This document shows, in pieces, positions 43,063 to 50,759 of a stretch of DNA of 53,516 nucleotides (the stretch's first letter is position 1; each line of letters begins with the position of its first letter). Origin of the DNA: Actinomycetota bacterium. Lineage in GTDB: Bacteria; Actinomycetota; Aquicultoria; Aquicultorales; JAMCWL01. Both the position numbers and the translations under genes were made by a program. The notes under the pieces were generated by a model. That model ran no database searches. It saw only the letters and a program-made list of their open reading frames with translations, and was not told where the DNA came from. Where the stretch lies: positions 1 to 53,516 of the forward strand of contig JAMCWL010000045.1 in NCBI GenBank assembly GCA_023481285.1, written 5' to 3'.

Positions 43063-45412
43063 CTTTTTTCTCCCTAACGCCGCTCTGTATAGCAATCGTA
43101 AGAACCTCATCCATGCTCTCGACAAAATGGAAGGCCATCTCTTCCTTAACCTCATCGGGCACCTGGTCGAGGTCCCGCTCATTCTCCCCGGGCAGTACTA
43201 TCTCCTTGAGACCGGCGCGATGTGCGGCGAGCGCTTTCTCCTTGACTCCGCCAATGGGCAAGACATGACCCCTGATCGTTATCTCACCCGTCATGCCGAC
43301 GCTTCTCCTAGCCGGCCGACCGCTCAGAATAGAGACGAGCGCCGTTGCCATCGTTATCCCGGCGGAGGGTCCGTCTTTCGGTATGGCGCCCGAAGGGACA
43401 TGGATATGGATGTCGTATTTTGAGTAGAAATCCTCATCTATTCCCAGCTCACCCGCTCTCTTTCTCACATAAGAGACGGCGGCCTTTGCCGACTCCCGCA
43501 TAACTTCCCCCAGGTGACCGGTGAGGATGAGGTCGCCCTTGCCGGGGAGAGCCTCTGCTTCAACCGCCAGTACGTCCCCGCCCGATTCCGTCCAGGCCAG
43601 CCCGGTGGCCGTGCCGATCTCATCCTTCTGACCGGCCAGTCCGAATTTGTACTTCCTCGGTCCAAGATAGGCGGGAACGTCATCGGGGGTCAGTTTGACC
43701 TTCTTTACTTCGCCTTCGACGACCTTCCTCGCTACCTGGCGGCAGACCGAGGCGATCTTGCGCTCAAGTTCTCGGACGCCTGCTTCCCGGGTATGCTCCC
43801 TGATTATCATCCTGAGAGCCCCGTCCTCTATTGAGAGACGCCGGGAAGACAATCCGTGGGCCTTAAGTTGTTTAGGTATCAGGTGATCCTTGGCTATGTG
43901 TACCTTCTCCTCCTCGGTGTACCCAGAAAAGTGGATGACCTCCATCCGGTCTCGAAGGGCGGGAGGGATAGTGTCGAGAAGGTTGGCGGTCGTGATAAAG
44001 AATGTATCGGAAAGGTCGAAAGGGACCTCCAGGTAGTGATCTCGAAAGGCGTTGTTCTGCTCGGGATCGAGAACCTCCAGCAGGGCGGCCGTCGGGTCGC
44101 CGCGGAAATCGGCCCCCACCTTATCGATCTCGTCCATCATAAAGACGGGATTATTAACTTTTACCTGGCTCACCGCCTGGATGATGCGGCCGGGCAGCGC
44201 ACCGACGTAGGTGCGGCGGTGTCCCCTGATCTCCGCTTCATCGTGGACGCCACCGAGAGAGATCCGCACAAACTCCCTGCCCAACGAGCGCGCAATCGAC
44301 CGGCCAATCGATGTCTTTCCCACTCCAGGGGGACCGACAAAGCAGAGAATGGGCCCTTTGAGCTTCTTCGTCAGCTTATGCACCGCGAGGTACTCGAGAA
44401 TGCGCTTTTTCACCTGCTCCAGCGCAAAGTGGTCCTCGTCAAGTATCTTCGCCGCCTCAGAAAGATCGATCTTCTCCCGGCTCCGCTTGGCCCAGGGCAG
44501 GTTAACCAACCAATCGAGATAGGTGCGGATGACCGAGACCTCCGCGGCGGCCGACGGCATTTTCGAGAACCGGTCGAGCTCTTTCAGGGCCTTCTCTCCA
44601 ACCTCTTTAGGCATTTTAGCCGCGGCAATCTTCTCCCTCAGCTCCTCGACCTCCGCCGCCTGCTCATCCATGACTCCAAGCTCCTGCTGGATAGCTTTGA
44701 GCTGTTCGCGCAAGAAATACTCTTTCTGTGTCTTCGAAAGCTGGTCTCGAACTCGATTCTGGATGCGGCTTCCTATCTCAAGAATCTCCAGCTCCCTTGA
44801 GAGAAAAGTCGAGACCCTTACCAGACGATCTTTCGGGTCGATCGCCTCCAATACTTCCTGCTTCTCGTCGGTCTTAAGGTTGAGGTGAAAAGCGACGAAG
44901 TCGGCCAGGCGCCCCGGCTCTTCGATATTGGTCGCCGCCAGCAGGACTTCTTGAGGGACGGGCTTGCCGAAAGCCGCCGCCTGTTCAAATTGCGCTGCAA
45001 GGTTCCTCATCAGCGCCTCGACCTCGACCGTGCCGGCCTCGCTCTCTTCAAGGACCTTTACCTTGACCCTGAAATAGGGCTCCGTCTGTGTAAACTCGAC
45101 TATCTGAATTCGCGATAATCCCTCTACAAGAGCCTTCGCGGTTCCATCCGGTATTTTCAGCTCTTGCATGATGATCGCGGCGGTGCCGACCGAGTAGAGC
45201 TCTCCCACGGCCGGTTCCTGAATCTCCGCTTCGCGCTGGGTGATAAGCGCCACGATGTGCTCTTCTTTCATGGCCGCCTCAAGCGCTCCAACCGAGCGAT
45301 CCCGACCGACAAAAAGGGGAACGACCAGGTTGGGGAAGATAATCATGTCCCTGAGCGGTATGAGCGGTAGCTCATCCGGTATAACGATATCTTCTTTTAA
45401 GTCTTCTCGCAT
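43043..45412 (-). CDS. lon: ATP-dependent protease La (Lon)
   Basis: Cytosolic AAA+ protease degrading misfolded and regulatory proteins, 789 aa. The N-terminal substrate domain starts LPLIPLRDMIIFPNLVVPLFVGR. Walker A is FVGPPGVGKTSIGRSIA; VNNPVFMMDEIDKV is the Walker B area. The proteolytic domain holds the Ser of PKDGPSAGITMATAL and the Lys of LPIGGVKEKALAAHRAG, forming the Ser-Lys dyad. It starts at ATG after GAGACTAA. The 3' end probably contains a promoter for the downstream RNA. Confident call. Confidence 0.97.
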   Translation of the reverse strand: MREDLKEDIVIPDELPLIPLRDMIIFPNLVVPLFVGRDRSVGALEAAMKEEHIVALITQREAEIQEPAVGELYSVGTAAIIMQELKIPDGTAKALVEGLSRIQIVEFTQTEPYFRVKVKVLEESEAGTVEVEALMRNLAAQFEQAAAFGKPVPQEVLLAATNIEEPGRLADFVAFHLNLKTDEKQEVLEAIDPKDRLVRVSTFLSRELEILEIGSRIQNRVRDQLSKTQKEYFLREQLKAIQQELGVMDEQAAEVEELREKIAAAKMPKEVGEKALKELDRFSKMPSAAAEVSVIRTYLDWLVNLPWAKRSREKIDLSEAAKILDEDHFALEQVKKRILEYLAVHKLTKKLKGPILCFVGPPGVGKTSIGRSIARSLGREFVRISLGGVHDEAEIRGHRRTYVGALPGRIIQAVSQVKVNNPVFMMDEIDKVGADFRGDPTAALLEVLDPEQNNAFRDHYLEVPFDLSDTFFITTANLLDTIPPALRDRMEVIHFSGYTEEEKVHIAKDHLIPKQLKAHGLSSRRLSIEDGALRMIIREHTREAGVRELERKIASVCRQVARKVVEGEVKKVKLTPDDVPAYLGPRKYKFGLAGQKDEIGTATGLAWTESGGDVLAVEAEALPGKGDLILTGHLGEVMRESAKAAVSYVRKRAGELGIDEDFYSKYDIHIHVPSGAIPKDGPSAGITMATALVSILSGRPARRSVGMTGEITIRGHVLPIGGVKEKALAAHRAGLKEIVLPGENERDLDQVPDEVKEEMAFHFVESMDEVLTIAIQSGVREKKVALSGK

Positions 45413-45686
45413 TTAGTCTCAACCCCTACCACTTACTTCTCTAAACCGGCGTGAACTCCTGCAAGATGAAGCCTCGCCGTCCGCTTCTAACGGAATGCCG
45501 CCAAGAATAGCGGCCCTTTAAAGGTTACAATTAGAAACGACGGCTGTCGAGAGTCGCCGTGGAAAGCTCCGTCGCTTCCCTTTACCGCTTTGCGGTATCG
45601 CGGAGAGCCCGCGGGGTCCCTTACGGGCACCGTCTCAAGAATCTACCGTTGGAACCGATAATTATTAGAGATTTCCGGAGGTCTAC
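45413..45686. other. Structured intergenic region before the small membrane gene
   Basis: This gap of 274 bp separates divergent lon and the 121-aa membrane protein gene. It contains ACGGC/GCCGT (about 45540-45560), TACCGC/GCGGTA (about 45582-45597) and CCCG/CGGG hairpins. It ends with CCGGAGG before the ATG. The order of short GC hairpins, including the C(T/C)TTGCGG segment followed by TATCGCG, loosely resembles the leader at 1-165, also in front of a small membrane protein gene. Confidence 0.3.
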
Positions 45687-46052
45687 ATGAGCGGCCCTCT
45701 ATCGATGGTGGTAAAAGCGGCTGTAATCTTCGCGGTCTTGGGCGTCGTTGTCTACGATATTTCGGCTATTTTGATGACCCGCTACGGCGCCGGAGAGATC
45801 GCGCAGGCCGTGGCGGACGCCGCGGCCACGACCTGGCGCTCGTCGGGTCGGGACCAAGACGTCACCGTTCAGACGGCGATGAAAGTCGCCGAGCAGAAGG
45901 GCGCCAAGCTCATAGGCTTTACGGTTAAAGAAAAAGATATCCTCGTGGAGATCAAGGTAGACCCAAGACGGACGGTCGTCGCCCACTACATCTCCCAGAT
46001 CGACCAGTATGGGAACGGTGAGGCGGTCGCAAGCTCCTACATTGAATGGTAA
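45687..46052 (+). CDS. Small membrane protein with extracytoplasmic domain (hypothetical)
   Basis: A 121-aa protein with one N-terminal membrane span (VVKAAVIFAVLGVVVYDISAILM) preceded by a short MSGPLSM. The remaining 85 or so residues are polar with alternating strands and helices (GFTVKEKDILVEIKVDPRRTVVA). The layout resembles pilin-like or TadE/TadG-like small proteins, as the ATT-W-R-SSGRDQDVTVQTAM stretch follows the span. No prepilin-type cleavage motif is evident. CCGGAGG is 6 nt before the ATG. Its function is unknown. It precedes the PIN-TPR gene. Confidence 0.65.
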   Translation: MSGPLSMVVKAAVIFAVLGVVVYDISAILMTRYGAGEIAQAVADAAATTWRSSGRDQDVTVQTAMKVAEQKGAKLIGFTVKEKDILVEIKVDPRRTVVAHYISQIDQYGNGEAVASSYIEW

Positions 46053-46189
46053 ATGTGCCCTTGCCCCCTAATCACCGGCAGACCGCTTTCCATCCGATAT
46101 TCAAAGGCGATTCTCGCTTCTTAAAGAGCAAGAACGACGGTAGCTCTGCCGGCCGTCACCAGTGCTTCGAATCGACAGTTAAAAAGGTT

Positions 46190-46195
46190 TATAAT
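46190..46195 (+). promoter_or_regulatory. -10 box giving a near-leaderless PIN-TPR transcript
   Basis: A perfect TATAAT lies 6 nt before the ATG at 46202, and no ribosome binding site is present. The -35 at 17 bp (TCGAAT) is poor. As at 16.0 kb, this suggests a transcript starting at or near the AUG. Confidence 0.45.
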
Positions 46196-46201
46196 ACACC
46201 C

Positions 46202-47311
46202 ATGCAAAAAGCAGCAGGAGGGCGTAGACACCGCGATATTTTCGTGCTGGACACGAACGTTTTGCTCTACAACCCGAAAGCGATCTTCGCTTTTCCAGGA
46301 GCGGACGTCATCATACCCGATCAGGTTCTTGCCGAGCTAGACCGGCTTAAGACCACCCGGGCCGACAAGGAGCTCCGATTCCGGGGGCGGGAATTCTCCC
46401 GCATCCTCTTCGATCTCTCGGAATCTGGGAAGCTGACGGAGGGCGTCAAGTTTGGCGAGGACTCCCGTTTGAGGGTCGTCATATTCGACCCGCATAAAGT
46501 GCCCGAGAGCCTCTCCGGCAAGAATACAGACGACCGCATCCTCGGTATAGTCTACCAGTTGCAGAAGGAGAAGCCGGGTCGCGGGGTAACGATCGTCACC
46601 AATGACCTGAATATGTTGGTCAAAGCCCAGATGCTCGATATCCCGGTCACGCACTCGGGTGAGGAGTTCGCTTACGGCCGACTCAAGCGAAGTTTCGTCT
46701 GGTTGAATACGCAGAAAAAAGCTCTCTCCGCTATCGCGGTCATACTTGTGCTCGCCACGGCCATAGTCTTTTCTCAAAATATCTACGATACGGCGGCGCG
46801 GAACCAGACTCAGACGCCCGCAAGGGTCCGTGCTCAGCTTCAGCAGATTCAAGCTCAGGAGCAACAGCTTAAGGCTCAGGAGAACGGCTACCAGATGATC
46901 CTGGATAGGAATCCGAAGGATCTCCAGTCGCTCATCGGCCTCGGCAACGTCAACTTTGACCGCGGTGAAGTTTACCAGGATCCAAAGTATTATCAAAAAG
47001 CGGTCGATTACTACCTAAAAGCGCTCGAGATCGACCCGAAGAACGTAAACGCTAGGTTGTACATGGGAATCGAATACTACAAGCTGGCCATGTTCGACAT
47101 AGCGCTGGGAGAGTTCAAAAAAATTATCTCCTATCAGCCGAATAACGAGCTGGCCCACTTCTACGCGGGGTCGATACTGATGCAAAAAAGCGATTATAAG
47201 GGAGCGCTCCCCCACTTGAAGAAGTACCAGGAGATAGCTCCAAACGGAAGTGCAGCCGGGCAGGTGGCCCACTTCCTTGAACAGATACCGAAAGAGCTAT
47301 TAAAACAGTAA
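46202..47311 (+). CDS. PIN-domain nuclease fused to a transmembrane helix and TPR repeats
   Basis: A 369-aa protein. Residues 10-155 form a PIN nuclease of the PhoH-associated type: FVLDTNVLLYNPKAIFAFPG, IIPDQVLAELDRLK and VTIVTNDLNMLVKAQ. Acidic residues D17, E45, D110/D111 and D135 match the metal site. Normally a PhoH ATPase follows; here a membrane span (about 174-191, ALSAIAVILVLATAIVFS) follows instead. A Gln-rich coil (RAQLQQIQAQEQQLKAQ) and about three TPR units (GNVNFDRGE to YLKALEIDPKNVNARLYMG) come next. The track start at 46046 is replaced by ATG 46202 because TATAAT lies just before it. PIN would face the cytoplasm and TPR the outside. The role is unknown. Confidence 0.85.
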   Translation: MQKAAGGRRHRDIFVLDTNVLLYNPKAIFAFPGADVIIPDQVLAELDRLKTTRADKELRFRGREFSRILFDLSESGKLTEGVKFGEDSRLRVVIFDPHKVPESLSGKNTDDRILGIVYQLQKEKPGRGVTIVTNDLNMLVKAQMLDIPVTHSGEEFAYGRLKRSFVWLNTQKKALSAIAVILVLATAIVFSQNIYDTAARNQTQTPARVRAQLQQIQAQEQQLKAQENGYQMILDRNPKDLQSLIGLGNVNFDRGEVYQDPKYYQKAVDYYLKALEIDPKNVNARLYMGIEYYKLAMFDIALGEFKKIISYQPNNELAHFYAGSILMQKSDYKGALPHLKKYQEIAPNGSAAGQVAHFLEQIPKELLKQ

Positions 47312-47325
47312 ACGAAAGGCGTATA

Positions 47326-48243
47326 ATGACGAATCACGATCTCTTGATTATCGGTGGAGGGCCGGCCGGGCTCGCGGCGGGCCTTTACGCGGCCAGGGCG
47401 CGGCTTTCCGTCCTTCTCATCGAAAAGGAGATGGTCGGGGGGCAGATGGCGACGACAGAGCTGATCGAGAATTATCCTGGCTTTTCCGAGGGTTCGTCCG
47501 GCGTTGAACTGGCTGAAAAGATGAGGGAGCAAGCCGAGCGATTCGGCCTCAGAATTGAGCTGGACGAGGTGATGTCCGTCGATTTCACGCGTCCAGAAAT
47601 GGCTGTCACGCTGGGGGACGGCGAGCGGACGGGACGAGCCGCGATAATCGCGACGGGACGTCGACCCCAACTCCTTGGTGTTCCCGGGGAGATCGAGTTG
47701 AGGGGTAGGGGCGTATCCTACTGCGCGACTTGCGACGGCCCTTTCTTCCGGGATAAGCGGATAGTGGTCGTCGGAGGAGGCAATTCGGCCATCGAAGAGG
47801 CGCTCTACCTATCCCGCTTTGCCTCCGAGGTCGTGGTCGTCCACCGGCGCGATAAGCTACGCGCCGACCGTGTCCTTCAAGAAAGGTCGTTCAACAACAA
47901 GAAGATGCGCTTCGTCTGGGATTCCGTCGTAACCTCCATCGAGGGCGACGGAAAGGTCGAGGCGCTCGCGGTAAGGAACGTCAAGACGGGAAAGACCGCG
48001 TCGATAGCGACGGATGGCGTCTTTGTCTACGTCGGCAATCTGCCGAATACCGAGGTTTTTAAGGATGAGATCGAGCTCGATGAGCGGGGCTACGTGATCG
48101 TCGACCCGGAGCTCGCGACATCCGCGAGGGGCGTCTTTGCCGCCGGCGACGTTCGCGTCGGGCCGGCCAAGCAGGTGGCGACGGCGGTCGGCGACGGGGC
48201 GCTGGCGGTGATCTCCGCCGAGCGCTATCTTGAGAATGTCTAA
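47326..48243 (+). CDS. trxB: Thioredoxin reductase
   Basis: NADPH- or ferredoxin-linked flavoprotein that reduces thioredoxin, 305 aa. LLIIGGGPAGLAAGLYAARA binds FAD, VSYCATCDGPFFRDK carries the redox CxxC, and VVVGGGNSAIEEALYLSRFASEVVVVHRR is the NAD(P) domain. GVFAAGDVRVGPAKQVATAVGDGALA closes the FAD site. GAAAGG precedes the ATG. It lies 14 nt after the PIN-TPR gene and 72 nt before trxA, forming the expected redox pair. Confidence 0.94.
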   Translation: MTNHDLLIIGGGPAGLAAGLYAARARLSVLLIEKEMVGGQMATTELIENYPGFSEGSSGVELAEKMREQAERFGLRIELDEVMSVDFTRPEMAVTLGDGERTGRAAIIATGRRPQLLGVPGEIELRGRGVSYCATCDGPFFRDKRIVVVGGGNSAIEEALYLSRFASEVVVVHRRDKLRADRVLQERSFNNKKMRFVWDSVVTSIEGDGKVEALAVRNVKTGKTASIATDGVFVYVGNLPNTEVFKDEIELDERGYVIVDPELATSARGVFAAGDVRVGPAKQVATAVGDGALAVISAERYLENV

Positions 48244-48315
48244 TAACCGCGAGCCCGGGTAAAGGGGCCAGCGGCTCGGAAGTTACGTTTCAGGAGCGGT
48301 AACCGAGGGGGTAAA

Positions 48316-48645
48316 GTGAGCGAAAACGTTTTTGAAGTAAGCGATGGTGACTTCGAGGCGAAAGTCATTAAATCAAGCAAACCGGCGCTAGTCGACTTTT
48401 GGGCTCCCTGGTGCGGCCCCTGCCGCGTCGCCTCGCCAGTCGTCGAGCAGGTAGCCTCCGAGCATCATGACAAAATGCTCTTCGCGAAGCTAAACGTGGA
48501 CGAAAATCCAAAGACGGCGGCCGAATTCGAGGTTCTCTCTATTCCAACTTTTATACTCTTTGAAAAGGGCAAGCCGGTCAAGAGATTCGTTGGAGCCATG
48601 CCGAAAGACCGGTTCGTCGCCGAGCTTAAAACATGGCTTGGGTAG
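48316..48645 (+). CDS. trxA: Thioredoxin
   Basis: A 109-aa thioredoxin. PALVDFWAPWCGPCRVASPVVEQ has the WCGPC active site, VDENPKTAAEFEVLSIPTFILFEKGK includes the cis-Pro (IPT) and FVGAMPKDRF follows. The start is GTG with GAGGGGG 4 nt upstream. It is a cytosolic dithiol reductant and pairs with trxB immediately upstream. Confident call. Confidence 0.96.
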   Translation: MSENVFEVSDGDFEAKVIKSSKPALVDFWAPWCGPCRVASPVVEQVASEHHDKMLFAKLNVDENPKTAAEFEVLSIPTFILFEKGKPVKRFVGAMPKDRFVAELKTWLG

Positions 48646-48652
48646 ATGCGTC

Positions 48653-49087
48653 ATGAAGGTACTTGTTATCGACGGCATGGGCGGGTCGATCGGCTCGCAG
48701 ATCGTCTCCCGACTCCGGGAAGCCCTGCCGGAAGAGACGGAGATAGAGGTGCTCGGCACGAACGCCGTGGCGACGGCGAATATGATGAAGGCGGGAGCCA
48801 ACCGGGGCGCTTCCGGGGAGAACGCATTCCGGGTAACCGCACCCGGAGCCGATCTGATCATCGGCCCAGTCGGCATCAGCATCCCCGATTCATTCATGGG
48901 CGAGCTCTCCCCGGCAATGGCCGAGGCCGTTTCGCTCTCCCCGGCCAAGAAGCTTCTCTTGCCGCTAACTCAACCGGGCATTGAGATCGTCGGGGCGAAG
49001 GGCCAGCCGCTGCCCCACCTGCTGGACGAGGCCGTCGAACTAATCAAATTGACCCTTGGCATAGAGGAGGTGAAGGAGCGTGTGTGA
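48653..49087 (+). CDS. DUF3842 family protein
   Basis: A 144-aa protein with a Rossmann-like start MKVLVIDGMGGSIGSQIVSRLR and the repeated pattern ADLIIGPVGISIPDSFMGELSP. This matches DUF3842 (PF12953), whose function is unknown. The track ORF starts 31 codons earlier in trxA; the ATG at 48653 is 8 nt after the trxA stop. It overlaps the CooT gene by 8 nt, implying coupling to nickel handling. The glycine-rich start could bind a nucleotide, but no catalytic residue is evident. Confidence 0.82.
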   Translation: MKVLVIDGMGGSIGSQIVSRLREALPEETEIEVLGTNAVATANMMKAGANRGASGENAFRVTAPGADLIIGPVGISIPDSFMGELSPAMAEAVSLSPAKKLLLPLTQPGIEIVGAKGQPLPHLLDEAVELIKLTLGIEEVKERV

Positions 49088-49283
49088 GGCGAACGTCTAC
49101 ATGGAAAAAGACGGCGAGCTTGAAGTTCTGATGGAGAACGTGGCTTCAATAACGCCGCTCGAGGATCGCCTCCTCCTTGTCGACCTCTTCGGCGAACAGA
49201 AGAGAGTGAAAGCCGAGCTTAAAGAGTTGAGGCTCCTCGACCATAAAGTCATTCTGGCCCCGACTGAGGCCCCGACTGAGTAG
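49080..49283 (+). CDS. cooT: CooT-type nickel-binding protein
   Basis: A 67-aa protein. It starts GTG-Cys: MCEANVYMEKDGELEVLMENVASITP, then LLLVDLFGEQKRVKAELKELRLLDHKVILAP. This is the CooT fold described near CO dehydrogenase operons, where Cys2 binds nickel at a dimer interface. A short PTEAPTE tail is repetitive. It overlaps the DUF3842 gene. The transporter genes that follow support a role in nickel or cobalt delivery. The specific client is not visible. Confidence 0.88.
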   Translation: MCEANVYMEKDGELEVLMENVASITPLEDRLLLVDLFGEQKRVKAELKELRLLDHKVILAPTEAPTE

Positions 49284-49312
49284 TTGCCCGACGGCGAGGA
49301 GTCTGCTAAAAT
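49284..49312 (+). promoter_or_regulatory. Promoter of the nickel/cobalt transport operon
   Basis: TTGCCC (49284-49289) and TAAAAT (49307-49312) are spaced by exactly 17 bp, directly after the cooT stop. The predicted start is near 49319, giving a leader of about 93 nt before the His-rich protein gene. Confidence 0.55.
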
Positions 49313-49318
49313 AAGAGA

Positions 49319-49398
49319 AATTCCAAAGGCCGTGACTACGCGGCAAAAGCCACGAAGGCTGCGAGCGGAAATCCGCTTACCTCGTGGTTTTCTTTTTT
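49319..49398 (+). promoter_or_regulatory. Attenuator / riboswitch-like leader before the His-rich protein and cbiMQO
   Basis: Hairpin GCCG/CGGC (49329-49344) is followed by AGCC/GGCT (49348-49360). An overlapping terminator has outer stem CCACGA/TCGTGG (49350-49387), inner stem AGCGGA/TCCGCT, and then TTTTCTTTTTT. The AGCC/GGCT helix, or CGTG pairing with CACG, would compete with the terminator stem. This is the usual layout of a ligand- or protein-sensing attenuator. GCAAAAGCCACGAAGGCT slightly resembles part of the c-di-GMP-I motif, but the rest does not fit. The ligand may be Ni, Co or a related factor. Confidence 0.5.
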
Positions 49399-49411
49399 GA
49401 TGGGAGGTGCG

Positions 49412-49678
49412 ATGCAGATGTGCTCGACGGGAATCAACACGGCCGATTATAAGCTGGTCCTGCACCAGCAGGAGGAGCTCGCCAAGCACCTAGCCAAGAA
49501 CCTGAAGCAATGGTCCGACCTGGCGACCATGATGGGTCAGGCGGAGTTGGGCGAGAGGATCTCCGAGGCCTCAACAAAAGCGACCGAAGCTGCCGAGTCG
49601 ATCCACGGAGCCGCCCACGAGATCGATCATCTACACGATGACGACCACGATCACGGCGTAACGGTCACGAAGGTGTAA
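49412..49678 (+). CDS. Small His/Asp-rich helical protein upstream of cbiM (hypothetical)
   Basis: An 88-aa protein, mainly helical (QQEELAKHLAKNLKQWSDLATMM), with no membrane span. The C-terminus is a metal-ligand cluster, IDHLHDDDHDHGVTVTKV, plus Cys4 near the start. The track start is a TTG at 49397, inside the terminator; GGGAGG at 49402 points to the ATG at 49412. It lies between the attenuator and cbiM and is probably a metal store or chaperone for nickel or cobalt. I do not recognise a family. Confidence 0.65.
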   Translation: MQMCSTGINTADYKLVLHQQEELAKHLAKNLKQWSDLATMMGQAELGERISEASTKATEAAESIHGAAHEIDHLHDDDHDHGVTVTKV

Positions 49679-49756
49679 GCAAGTTTCTTGAATAGCCGTG
49701 TGAAGCGGCTTAAGTCCTCGAAGGGCTACCGGCTCGATCCTTTTAAGGAGGCATAA

Positions 49757-50755
49757 ATGCATATTCCGGATGGCTACCTCGGTCCGCAGACCTACGGTAC
49801 GCTCTACGCGGCGATGACGCCGATCTGGATCATTGCCGCCCGCAAGGTTAAAGCGACGCTCAAGTCGAGACAAGTCCCATTATTGGCGCTGGGAGCCGCC
49901 CTCGCCTTCGTCATCCAGATGTTCAACGTCCCCGTAGTCGGGGGCTCGACGGGTCACGCGGTCGGCGCCACCGTCATCGCCATCGTCCTGGGGCCATGGG
50001 CGGCGATCATCGCGACATCGCTCACCCTGACCATCCAGGCTCTTCTTTTCGGCGACGGCGGCATCACCCTGATCGGGGCGAACTCGTTCAACATGGCTTT
50101 TCTCGTGCCCTTCGTCGGCTACTATACCTACCGGCTTATCGCCGGAGATCAACCATCCGAAAGGCGCAGGGTTATAGCGGCCGGCATCGCAGGTTATCTA
50201 TCCATTAACGCCGGCGCCGTTTCGGCGGGGATCATGCTCGGAATTCAGCCCCTCATCGCCCACGGAGCCGACGGCCGCCCCCTCTACGCTCCATATTCTC
50301 TCTCGGTGGCCGTACCCATCATGGCAGTGGAGCACCTGCTTTTCTTCGGCTTTGTCGAGGCACTCGCCACCGCCCTCATAGTAGGCTACCTGGCGCGCAT
50401 GGACAGGTCGCTCGTGGAAATGCGCCCGGCCGCAAAACCACTCAGATGGCTGTGGACGGCTATCGGGGTCCTCGTGCTCTTGACCCCTCTCGGAGCGCTG
50501 GCTCCCGGGACAGCCTGGGGCGAGTGGAGCGCCGCAGAGCTTAAGAAAATGCTCGGCTTCGTCCCGGCGGGCCTCGCGCGCCTCGAGGGATCTTGGGGGG
50601 CGCTGATGTCCGGCTACTCGACTCCGGGAATCGGTAGCCCCCTCATCGGCTACCTCGTGGCCGCGGCCGTCGGCACGGCCATCGTGATCGCCATAGCCTG
50701 GCTGCTTGGCAGAGCGCTCTCCAAGAAGGATGAGCGAAATGCACGGGAGGGATGA
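49757..50755 (+). CDS. cbiM: Cobalt/nickel ECF transporter, fused CbiM-CbiN-like substrate component
   Basis: A 332-aa polytopic S-component. MHIPDGYLGPQTYGTLYAA supplies the N-terminal amino group and His2 that coordinate Ni/Co. GGSTGHAVGATVIAIVLGPWAA and GANSFNMAFLVPFVGYY are CbiM blocks. The C-terminal PLGALAPGTAWGEWSAAELKK, an outside loop and a final span correspond to the CbiN/PDGLE part, so M and N are fused. AAGGAGG lies upstream. It is followed closely by cbiQ. The metal (Ni or Co) cannot be fixed from sequence; CooT and HypF nearby favour nickel. Confidence 0.92.
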   Translation: MHIPDGYLGPQTYGTLYAAMTPIWIIAARKVKATLKSRQVPLLALGAALAFVIQMFNVPVVGGSTGHAVGATVIAIVLGPWAAIIATSLTLTIQALLFGDGGITLIGANSFNMAFLVPFVGYYTYRLIAGDQPSERRRVIAAGIAGYLSINAGAVSAGIMLGIQPLIAHGADGRPLYAPYSLSVAVPIMAVEHLLFFGFVEALATALIVGYLARMDRSLVEMRPAAKPLRWLWTAIGVLVLLTPLGALAPGTAWGEWSAAELKKMLGFVPAGLARLEGSWGALMSGYSTPGIGSPLIGYLVAAAVGTAIVIAIAWLLGRALSKKDERNAREG

Positions 50756-50759
50756 TTGA

